A DNA stretch of 64,000 bases from Paragonimus skrjabini miyazakii. Lineage: Eukaryota; Platyhelminthes; Trematoda; Plagiorchiida; Troglotrematidae. Positions 27,001 to 39,000 of the stretch are shown here, piece after piece (position 1 is the stretch's first letter; every line of letters starts with the position of its first letter). The stretch is from assembly GCA_014338405.1 (NCBI GenBank), contig JTDE01021220.1:22082-86081 (forward strand), in the 5' to 3' direction. Below the pieces are notes generated by a model that was given only the letters and a program-made list of their open reading frames with translations, was not told the DNA's origin and did no database searches. The position numbers were made by a program, and so were the translations under genes.

Positions 27001-30000
27001 GATCAACTGCGCATGGGTTCCTTTCTATTTGTTTGACCTGTTAAACCAGCTTATCACCTCGGTGACGCCTTAGTTACTAAGACCGACCATGGGCGACTTG
27101 CGGTGCATAGTAAAGTTACCCATTTTTTCGACATCTTTTGCTCCTCTTTTCGTGCACTGTTCACTTTCTGTCGAAGAAATTTACTTCCCGTTGAACTGGT
27201 ATGAACTCAACATGGCTCATTCTTTGTTTCTGATCATGGCGTTTGACATCAGGCTGTGATCTTTGTTCAAAATTGAGATTTGATTTTTCGAGCGGGCGTC
27301 AATTGAGGAATGTTCAATAAACTCGCAATTGTTGCTAAATTTTGAACTCCAGAGGTCATTCTGTCTTTGATAAGACTGTCTCGCAGGCGGTTGAAAAAAT
27401 TGTTCGATTCGGACGGTTGATCCGGAGCAGTTGCGTGCTAGTTTGTTGTTTCTCGGATTCCCAATTCCTCGGAGATGTGTTGGGATATTTCGTTTGTTTG
27501 TGCTAAGCAATGGTCTTCTATTCTACACCTGACTACATCTGATTCGCATTTCTGTTTTCGTTTTCGGACGTGAGGTTTTGATGAACCCATCTCAAGCTGT
27601 ATCTGACTGCATGTCGAAACAGACAACTGGTGTTCCTTGATAATTCCCGATCTACAAACAGGGAGTTTCATTTGTCCCTGTCTGTTTCCAAGGCTATTCA
27701 TGCTGTTTGCATTCAACTGTTCATGTGGAACAGTCGTGGATGGAATTATGATTGTCCTAACTTTGCTGGTCGTAGATTTCCCATTGTTTTCTGACACGAA
27801 GAACTGAGGACAAATGATTGTTCTGGTCACACCGAATCGGTTCGTGTTTGTTAGGTTGTGCTGTGTTATTTCATAGACAAGAGATTTGTCATTCACTGAG
27901 TTTGAATTTTTGTTGATTGTTCTTGCTGCGCTGGTCACTGGTTCGTTTTAACGAGGCACCTACTTTAACTCGACTTGTTCCGCTGAAGCACTCAATCTAC
28001 TAAATCTGGTATTGGGCCTGTGGCCATTCTATCTGGTTATTTCGTTTGCTCTGATAGCCAACGTAAGTTAATTTTAGACTTCTGTGATTTATTTGTTAAT
28101 CTTGCCTCGTAAGCTTCATTCACTCTTGCCATTTTTCTTAATAGATCAACAACAGTTGGGCGGACACGTTTTGACTCAGAAAAATGATAATAGCTTCTAG
28201 ATGACAGTATCCATCACCTATTCGGGGTCTTCTCGAAAGTCTTTGGAAGAGATGGCAACTGATTGGGCTCAGTGGTTTGGGAGTTTCCCTTGCCTGAATT
28301 ATCTATAAACTAAGGAAAGTTAATGAATCAAGGAAGAAAAAACAATAAGGAAGCTGTTATCTGATGGTCTGATCGTCTGTTTGCAAGGAGCGAGAATTTC
28401 GACGTTGATTTCTAGGCCTGAGTTTTTCATGTAGACAACATGGGTGGTCCGATTTGGAAAGGAGGAGGGTGCATTTCCATTTACTAGTGTAGTGGCTTAT
28501 CAGTAATGGGCTTCTTCGGTCGATGTCCTCTGTGGCACTTTGACTTTCGGGCGAGTGACACCCTGTCACTAGCCTAGAGTATGTTGATGGTCATGATTAG
28601 TAATTTTATATGCGAATGCGTTACATATTGTCCAACTTAGGTTTATCGATCGAGTTAGACACTCCAGGTCTGTCAGTACTCGTGAGGTGTTTTTTCTACT
28701 ACATGATTTTAGGAAAAATTGGGGCTTTGTGAGTACATGGAAGACCTACCTTTCCAGTTGTACTCTGCTGCTGTCAGTCCGCGTTAATTTTTTCACGGAT
28801 GATCACAAGTAGTTTTGGCCACCAGTGAGGTTACAACGGTTCTTGCTAGCTAACCATGCATATATTCCGAGTGCAGTATTTGTTCTCCTTTTGTCAGGTC
28901 GGGAATGGATTATGTAACCCCTCAGTCACCTTATCTCACTTTGCACCTCTGACTGATCAGCTCCACGCGACCCAGCTGCTTCATTTAATCCAAAAAGAAC
29001 GATGTGAATATGATGAAGTGGATGAAGATATTGTGGCTGAGCAATTCATGGCTGTAATTCGCTTGAACATTAAACGTAAGTTTTCTACTCTGTTGTGGAA
29101 ATGCGTTGGACATCAAATGATATACCTTCATCCTTTCTGTTTTCTTTTTGACAAGTAACATTGTTTTCTCCTCAGTAACGAGTGCTACTGCTGTTGACTA
29201 CTTTTATGACCGCTTCCGCACCCTTTTTTGCGTCATAGGTTGAATTGCTTATCCACTTTTGGGGCATTCGCGTAACAGCGTTTTTATTTATCTCGCTATT
29301 TCTTGACAATCGATTCAAAGTGACTGCTTTGTAGTTTGCCGCTGATACTCTTCTATTTTCTTTAAAACATTGGCTATAACCCACGTTCACATAAGAAGAT
29401 GGCCACCTTTTCATGGTTATTTTTAACATCGGTAGAGTTTTGGAATCCGCTGTTGCAATTATATGAGGCAGAAAGCATCCTTGCAACCTTCCAGGCAATT
29501 CCCATTATCACGAGCCCTAATCACCACTTCGTACGCTTAGTCTTAGTGGTCCAAATTTAATCGTGTCATCCATTCTAAAAGCAGCATATTAAATAGTTCA
29601 CTCTGCTTTGGCGAATTTATCCACGATCGCTTCCAACCTCCCTTTCATTCTAAGGACCAAGCAATTTTTTTAAACTTGCGACATGATGGTGATGATGAAG
29701 CCTACGGCGTAGCGCTTCAAATAACGTTCAGTCATTGAAGGGGTTTCTGCAACCTGTTAACGTTACTAATGCAGTTCACTTGTCTTTACAACCAGTTATC
29801 TCCATTCAATCTTACCGAAGCGAGCGTCCAAAAAGTGACTGTGCGAACTTTCCGACAGTTTGCCAGACATCATTTCTGTTCGTCGACTCTTCTTATTCAC
29901 AGCCTTCTCATCGTTTGAAGTCTAGAGTTCGGAACACCTACAGTTTGCCAGACAGCTTCCATGAACGAGGGCTTTATTCTGAATTCTGTGCATTAGTCAC

Positions 30001-33000
30001 AGTAAAAGTGAGGGCCATTGGCAGTCAAATGACGGGCTAGCCACTGGTTGCCGAACAACAGTGAATAGGGCATGAATGGCTCTACCGGCACAGGCATGTC
30101 CAATCTGCTCCCAGTATCGCAGCAAAGCCGTACGATAATTCAACAAAGTGAGTGTGAACTGCGTTTTTCAACTATGGTTCCTGTTGGGTGTACGCGCGTC
30201 GGAAGCACGCATCGTTCACACACTTTGGGCTGTTGCTCTCATGTTTACCTGCGTTATCGGATTGCCCAGCGTAGTTGCCATGATGCCGCGCGACTAGCAA
30301 TGCGTTACTCAAACCAGTGGAACTCGCCGGCAGTTCATTCGAACGCGGACATTATGTATGGAATTGGCGCCGTTTGTTGGCTCCAGAAACAGGATATGGA
30401 TGATCTTGTAAGCAACCGTGTTAGGATGCTTATCTAGCCATGCAATAGAAGACGGCATCATTATTATTGGAAAAGATTTCCAACTAGATGGATGTTGTAA
30501 GATTGAAACGAATGGTTGACATTAATTGGCTCACGACACTTGATCCGTCTCTTCGGTGATTCTTCTTACTGGTTACTTGTGCTGGACTGAAGGACCGGTT
30601 TTTGAAACTGGTTGTATTGGCAAAGGAGGCTTGATCTGGATTGTTTGAGCATTGTTTATATCCTGCAGTGACTGCCCGATTAGTTCGCTTGGTGGTCACG
30701 TGCACTTAGATCAAACTTCTAGATTTTCCCACAACAACAGAGAGCAGACAAACACAGTTGATCACGTGTACGAACAAGGCAATGTGATTACAGCACTCTA
30801 TAACAATGGGATATTCAGTGACAAGTGAATGTGGTTAAGCGTAAGAAAATGACCAATCAGAGGGCCGGGAAGCAGTGACTGGCAGAACCACCAATACATC
30901 AATTGGGAGCGATGGGTGTCTCACCGGTCAAAACAACACGATTAATCCTAGAGCCTTTGGAAAGTAACATGGACCTAACGCACTGCTTTACCTTAGCTCC
31001 TTTGTTCTTACAGTTGTGATCCTGTTTCTTGTATACTGCACCAGCCCTCCTAAAAATCCGTACTCGAGACTGTCCACTTCGCTTATTTCCTACTAGATGT
31101 TGACTTATTCATTTTTGTTACATCGTTGACTTAAGTTGCTGTTCGTGATGCCAAACTACTTGTGTTACGAATCCGGGTGTACTTGCAATCGCTGTGCAGG
31201 TAACATCCGTCATTGACCAGCCTTTGAATGCTTACAACTTTGGTTTCTTTCGTCTTTGCATTTTCGGCGGATCCTAAGAATCTGTCGATTGATTAGTTCC
31301 AGAGATATAGTCTAAGCAACCTGATCTCATCTCGCCCACTCCACCTGAACACTAATGTATTTTGATTTCCGTGATCCGTTCATACTTCACTTTACCACTT
31401 GCGTTTAGACGTTGTGTGCAGTTGCTAAATCCTTTTACAGGGCCTGCGTCAGTCACTGTAAGACTCCGCAAGTCGGATAACGAAGAGATTTGTTGTTGTA
31501 CCTATAACACTACGCCTATAATGTTCAGGGTGTTTTCGTCTCAAAATGGCCTTCATTCCCATCGATCATGTTGTAGTGGATTATCAGGCCAGAGGTGCGA
31601 GCACTCCACTACTCGGCGGCATGCTTCAACGTGGCGGAGGGGAGGTACGTCCAAAAGCCCACAGCGAGTGGATGAAGGACGGTGTGGGCGACCGGATGAG
31701 TCATCGCTTGACTTGATCGGATCAACGGGCGAGACATGGCAGGCAAAGTAGAATAGACGACCAGATCGAAGGCGTGATTATTCCAGCATTCAGAGGAATG
31801 TCTCGACACGGTCGTGGAATACGGTCAAAGCCCACAGTGGATAGATTGCGGACAACACGAGCGATCGGACGAGCCATCGCTCAACGAAATCGGACTAACG
31901 GACGAAGAATGGCAGGTGGGAAACCTTCCGATACAAGGCGCCGATCACACATAGACGGGGCAGAAGTGCACACGACGTGTGGGCGGGAGACCGGGGATTG
32001 TTGTGGACTGGAATTCTGACTCATAAACACGAGCGTGCATGTAGCATGGCAGCTAGCGAGTCGGACCATAAAGACTGCTTTTTTGGACACCTTTTTGCTA
32101 CAATGTGACTTGTCCCTTGCTGGAGTGACAAACTGCCTGTTCGATTGTTTGTTTGTTGGCTGATCATATGGTCTAGACATGATGAACGTGTAGTTGCTTG
32201 TTTATATTCAGGGTGACCGACCTGGTTGTGACAGAGTCCATCGGCTGCCCACATGTGTTCACAATTTGAGGCGCGATTGTTCCTGTCCAAACTTAGTTGA
32301 CCTGACAATAGCTGTTGCACATGCGAGGTTGCATATCACAAGGCAAGGAACATCGCGCATTATTAAACCTGCGAATTTTCTTCCTCTGGTTTTCGTTAAA
32401 CTGGCAACCATACCATCATCTTTTATGGTTTGCTTACATTCACTGTTTTCTTTTCCCCTGGCCAAAACATTGCGACTCTCAGTGGATTCCGCGCATTCGG
32501 ATTCAACTCTGTCCAGAGCTGCTGAGTTAATGGGTCGTCTCAACCAGCATTCAGTGATTTCGCGCTTTTTAGACACGCCTGACTCCTGTTATGAAAACTT
32601 TGAGGGCCAACCGTTTCACGGCGTGGTAAGTCTTTAGCTTATCGCTTCACAGAACATTTGAATTCGTTTACACAAACGAGTGACAAGGATTTCGTTGATG
32701 TGACCGTTATCTGATATAATCACTGATGGGATTCGGTTTCTGGTCTCACATTTAGCTACTTCTGAGTATCAGTACTTTGCAAAGAACTTACATATCACAT
32801 TAAGCCATCTTCAGTTTTGTGCAGTTAAGTTCATGCGTTGTCAACTGCAACGGTCAAGGAGGTATGCAAAGTGTCAGTATCCATATGGTTGCTACACTGT
32901 ACAATTGTTGCGCATGCAGTTGGCATGCCTTACAGCCGCTGAGTGCGGTTGTTACACTGAGTTACGGATGAAATGTTTTTCACACCACTCTGTTCAATGC

Positions 33001-36000
33001 TTATTTTGGTGGTGGGAATAGATCACGAGAGAGCCGGGCGATAAGATGATCACAGGTTGTGCATACTTTGCCAGTCACACCTGTCAGTATTGATGGGTGT
33101 TGTCTGTAAGGTTGAATACCAAGTAAACATCCCAACCGCGGGTTTGAAGTCTTTTCATGCATGGGATTATGTCGCAGCCACTTGATTATCTGTGTTAGTT
33201 ATATAGTTTATTCTTGCTTGTAACTTGTTTGGTGATTTTTAGTTTTCATTTGCCACTTCGTTCCTTTACAGTTGAAGCGAACGACATTCCAAGCCATAAC
33301 ACCTTAAGTGACACATCTGGGTCAAGGTATACTAAAGTGTTTCCTTCACGGAACATTTGCTACTTGCGACGTACCAAATCATATTTGTCGATTGCCTACC
33401 GCCGAACGGTTTAAATCTGGATTATGACAGTCGACACCCTTAGACTCGAACTCGCGGCCGTATGGTTTGTTATGGACGTTAATACCATGCATTTTATAGC
33501 CTTAGGCTTTGGACACAAGTTTCGTCAAATTACACGGGGTGATTGTAAGCAACTAGAGGGTAAACATGCAATTTCAATTTTCCTAATTGTTGCTGACCTT
33601 CAGCACACTGGACTGATTTGGGCCCTTTAGACACCATTTTTTTCATTTCATTGTCATTAGCTCTTAAGCTTATTGAGTTGTTTGGGTGGTAACTTAGGGG
33701 CAGTTAAGGTTGTACGTGGCATATTCCGTAATCATTCATTATCGCGCCGATTTCAGACAAGTATAAGATCAATCAGTTGCTCAAGGATTCAATACAAGGC
33801 TGCAATATGAGGAAGGTTTTAACTGTGGATGTCTAGCCTAGCGTTACCCAAGATAGCGATATAGCCTTATAAGAAACAATGTCAGGGCATTGAGGAGACG
33901 ATAATAGAAAATTGGACTGGGGCAGTGGTACAGAGGCGCGCTTGAAGTTTGTGAATCTGCGATTTATCTCGAGTAACGTCAAGTCCTATTTTGCTAAGGC
34001 GATATGGTTGTGTTAAGTTCAGTCATCACATTGACCGTTGAACGTGTAGGTGACTTTATAGTATCTCCTATCAAATGTGCCCGGTTGCCACTGGTTTTAG
34101 TGTTTGTGGTGCACGTGAAGTGGAATGGGCATTAGCGCAACGTTTACGAAGCTATGAGGGCGATGTGCTAACGTTTAGTAGGCTACGGGTTCAGTAAGTT
34201 GCGATTGTTTGGTTACCACGGGGTTAGCTAGTTCTGTGGTAGTTTTGTCGAGAGCACACAAAATTCCTTCACTCTATCTTCTCACCGATCGGTCCTCATA
34301 GCAACTTGTTTCAATGTGCATGCAGGTGCATGTAACAGCAATGAACTCATGCAAAGCACTTATGTTTGTGTTCATTTTAGTTGACTTTAGTTGACTTAGT
34401 TGACCTCTCTCAATGTTTTCGGGCTACAACCTTTAAATCAGAAGTATGGTGTCCAATTTCTCGCGTGTTCTGCACAAACTCAAATCCTAGTCTGTTGACT
34501 TCCGTCAGTCCTCTTATTCAAGTTCTGTTGTCTATTGGTCGGAGTATGAACTCTAACATGTCCTCTGAAACTGTTAAGTCGTAAAGGATGTTTCTTACGA
34601 AACTTCTACTTGACAGTAAAACTAGCGCAGCTGGCTCACAAATCAATTCGACGGAGTTGCAACTGAAACATACACCGGTAGTTCGCTATCGCGCTGCTGT
34701 GCTGTGTGACCACGTTGTATCCGATTCAATGCTTGTACTAAGGTTAGTACAACATAACATGGTTAAGATGACGCTGATTTGGTCGTACCGGATCGCTTTT
34801 ATTCAGTCAATGTATATGGGAATGAAATACCAGGGCTGCCTATCAGAAATCGGCTCTAATGACCTATGCAACATGCTTCGACTATAGAAAACTCTCCTAG
34901 TCAATTACTTAACTATATGTGTACTCAAAAATCTCAGATATTGGATACCTCACTTGCTTGCATTTGATTGTATTTGATCATATTTCGTATCTGTGCCCGG
35001 TTATCGTTCAGCGCCTAAACGATATACCCATATTATGAACGGTGTGCAACACTTAAAACTCATTCGGTTGACTGAAGACAAGCAAGGTTTGGTCCACGTT
35101 TTCCTAATTCCATCCTTGTGTTAACTTGAGAACATGCAATGGGCTGACTGCTATAGCTCGGGTACAGTCCCCTGCATTTACCCAGTACTGAGTGGACTAA
35201 GACATATATTGAACTTGATCACCGAGATCCACAGGTCTTCTCGTCAGACGGCTCGTAACCTGGCGTGATTTTTCTTTCCTCTTCTCTCGTTGCGTTGTCA
35301 CCGTCCGGTAAAAGTTCTTGGGTTTCTGTTTTGATTATCACGCCACTCACACTATGCACACACAATGATGAATAGATACTGGTATGTAGTAGGGGACTTT
35401 GTTTTAAAAATAAATAAATAAATGGAACATCACTTAAAATTGTCGCACTCCGATAAACTTTACAGTCAGCACTGGACTCGAATTTTGCTCATGTTAGAGC
35501 TCATCAATAGTGTATGTCCTTTTGACGACCCAGACTAGAACGCCTTCCATACCTTCACGATGCAGCCGTGTTTACCTGTGCGCCACGTTCAGCCACATTC
35601 ACTTATGAGCACTATTCAAGTTGCTCCATCGCCTCAAGAAGTGACACAATAACTGTCTCCTGTTAACTGCATTCGATGGCCCCACGATCGGGACTTATGT
35701 CCAAGTTGGAACCACAGAACTCATGAACTTGTTAAGTGCTATTTTGATTACTGATGAGTAGTAGTGGATTTTGGCTGTTATATAAATTGGATGTCACTCA
35801 CAATCGATCGCAGCTGTAACACTCTTTCAAGCGAATGTGGCTGAACGTTTGCATGTGGTATTCCAGTCCTGCCTGGTGTTAGATAAGTGGCACACTGGTA
35901 AACATAGTTGCCTCGTGAAGGTACGGAAAGTGTTCTAGTGTGGGTCGTTGAAGGGATATACACTACTGATAAGCGGTACTAAGAGGGAAACTGGAGTCTG

Positions 36001-39000
36001 GTGCGTTTCTTCGAAAAGGGCTGGTTGGAAAGTCTGTGGAAGTGTGTCAGCTATGATCAGTTGTAAGTGATATTCACTGTACGTATTCAAGGTCTGCGTA
36101 ACTGTATGGGACCTATATTATCGATCTGTGGAGTACAGCTGTGTACAACTGAAAGATTTCCTCGGCATTGCTAACGCTGCAGCCAGTTAAAGTAAGGATA
36201 GATGCAAAAAAAATGTTTCTGAGGGCTCGTCATCGGGCTGTTTATCATTTGTTGTTTTACTGTCTGTGATGATAATGATAGTGTATAGAACTGGCGTTAT
36301 CAGAACCTGCCAAATGGATGGCATAAACTGCACTGTTTACGGGAATCCAACATGCGTCTGCAGTCGTTGTGTTGAGAACTGTACTTATTCCAGCTTTGCT
36401 CTTAACGGCGGATTAGGAGTCACTAGTGTCGAATAAACAATGCGGACCTCCTCAATTCGACATTATTCTCATAGGTTTCAGTCTGTTGGATGCAGCAGGT
36501 GTCAATGTTCAATGAGTCTAACGTCCGATCGGAAACTTCTTGTTGACTTATCTCTTTTACAGTGCGAACGTTGAGAACACCTATATGACGTCGCATTCAA
36601 GGCCCAAAGAAGGGCGTTTGGAGATTGATCTCCCTGGACCTGTGTTACTATGATTAGCTACATCTGGTGTGGGATTCAATAAAAAATGACCATAACTTAG
36701 GGTTAGGAAGAATTTACGAGGCATATCACTTAGGGTATTGGGGTAGGGATCAACAGTAGGATATTTGGGTCTGTTCATCAACCTGTACGTAACAAATTGC
36801 ACGTCTCCGTTTATACCTCGAGACGAACGATGCAATACGGAATTAATATTGTTTTGCATATTCTTGGTTGTGTGTGGACTAAGATAGTGCCAAGACGCCT
36901 ACTCCTAGAGAAGAGAAGGAATGAGGTTCTTAGCCAATGCTTTTGGCCCGAAAGCCTGTTCCACAAGACGATGAAGAGGTTGCACCGTAATAGGATTGAT
37001 GCTTGGTTTTCATGAAGTAGGTGCCACTTGTCTTTATCCTTTCTACTGTAGGGACCAGGAGACTACAGTTCGTCAGATTCTTACCCGTTGACATGTATTA
37101 CTCTGTTGTTGAGATTGTCGCGTCGTCCGCTTTGTTAACAGAAGCAGGTATTTTCAAGGCTAGGGCCGGTGTTCACTAATCTTGCACCTTGTTGGCGACA
37201 GAGATGAATTTCCGAGGCTTAAGAGTTGCGTATGTAAAGCGACTGTAAGAGCCGTGCCTCTTCAGTCTACAAAACATGGCCTCTGGGAATAGTAGATGTG
37301 AACCGTCTTCAGATATTTAACTATCGATATCTGCTTCCGATCGTCTACCTCGGGTAACACTAACCGGTAAACACGGCCCACATTCGGAGGTGGATATCGA
37401 GTAGCGATTGTCAACCGATCGCACTGTTTCAATCAATCAGTATGCGCAGACTCAGATAGTTTAACCATCCACTAGGGATGCTCGCTAACCGTCTGCCACA
37501 TCATGCACTTTTCGCCACTGCGACTGGCGAGTGCTTTTAGGTACGAGATGGACAGATGATGCCGTGATGTAGAGAACTGAAGGCAATCATCAAAGCGTTG
37601 ACCACCGGAGGTCAAGTTCACGGCCCACAGAACCGACACCTGAAGAAATTTTGAGGGATGGCGGATAATCAGGCTCTTTTGTTCGAATGAAATCGTTTGT
37701 TCGAGTTTACCATGAAGCAAATGCAACTGATGACACAAGGTGGTGTAGGCCGTAGTGTTACGTTGTGTTACGTTGATGAGGTACTCTTGCATATTACTCT
37801 TTTGTTTATTTGAGATATGTAAACCCCTTGCTATTGAATGTTTGAACCTAGACGTGTTTTTGCTATCCTATTCCATCTGTTTCATTTATCTTGCTTCCTT
37901 GTTGGGGCGTGTTCTTGTCTCCTTGGTTGCATGGCCGTTGAGCGTCGGTTCGAACTGTTGATGTTTTGCCGCCTGTGATGGTCGTGATCGTAACACGTTT
38001 AAATTGCGTACTTCATTGAACCTGCTGAGCGTTTTATTATTATTAATTAATTAATTAATTATTATTGTTAAGCATCAGTGTGAACCACTGATGTATTGCT
38101 GTCTATGATGATGATGATTGGTAAATAACGAGGGATGTAGTCGATATAAGCAAATACCGTTCACATTTGTTTGCGCTTTTTGCATGTCGATTGATTTTTC
38201 GGCCGAATCCTTTCGATCTTACTCTTTAGGAATATTGTTGGTTGGAAGAAGGCTGCGCTTTGGCTGATCGACTGTGTGCAGATCTCGGTACGTTGCTGGA
38301 CGAAAAATTCAGAAACGCTTACGACCTGACGTACAATACGTAAGTATCGCTATAAGTATTCGTTCTACACTATTTTCGTTTACTCAGTGGTCGTATATTT
38401 CGAAACCTCTCTATCTACCGCGGGGCGGTCCAGCATAGTACTAATACCACGACTACTATGACTACTTACTATCAGCCGGTAGTGTAATTGTTCGTTTATA
38501 AATCATTCACCTATCATCAGGTTGAACAACATCCGAGGCGTCGATACGAGCCCTTATCGTCGGTCGGTGTGGAACCAGGTGCAAAGTTTGTTTGGCATTT
38601 GTCACGACGATTTCCGGTATGATTGTCTGGATCGACTACTGAGCACAACGCAACGGGCCTTCCTTAAGTTGTGTGCCACTCAGCCAACAGCCATCAATCA
38701 GTATGACCATTGTTTCGAAAAAATTTTCCCCGTCCTATCACCGTCTGAAGTGGTAAGTCTTGTCCTGTCGTTGTGGTTTTATGTTTAGGGGATATGAACT
38801 GTTGACCAGCGTAATTTACTGTTTATGTACGTCGTGTGAACGAGATCTAATAAAACTGTTGTAATTCACATCCATCATGTGCTTGTTCGCTTGACGCAGT
38901 TTGACTGATAGTTATTATCACTAATTTTAGCATTGTTATTGTAGGTTGAGAGTACTTTCAATAATAATCACTAATGTTAGGTTCATAACATTTCCTGACT

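Noticed and set aside
27438..27938. 166-codon minus-strand open frame as a nested gene
   Set aside because: Peptide is low-information Asn/Ser/Thr/Lys-rich, overlaps another open frame, and its length is near what chance gives in 64 kb of T-rich introns. No motif or promoter seen.
30072..30437. 121-codon frame as an extra sestrin exon between exons d and e
   Set aside because: Exons d and e already join in exact phase to give a sestrin-like sequence; adding this would insert residues absent from the family.
35750..35775. ACTGATGAGTAGTAG as a hammerhead
   Set aside because: No GAAA or helix partners follow.
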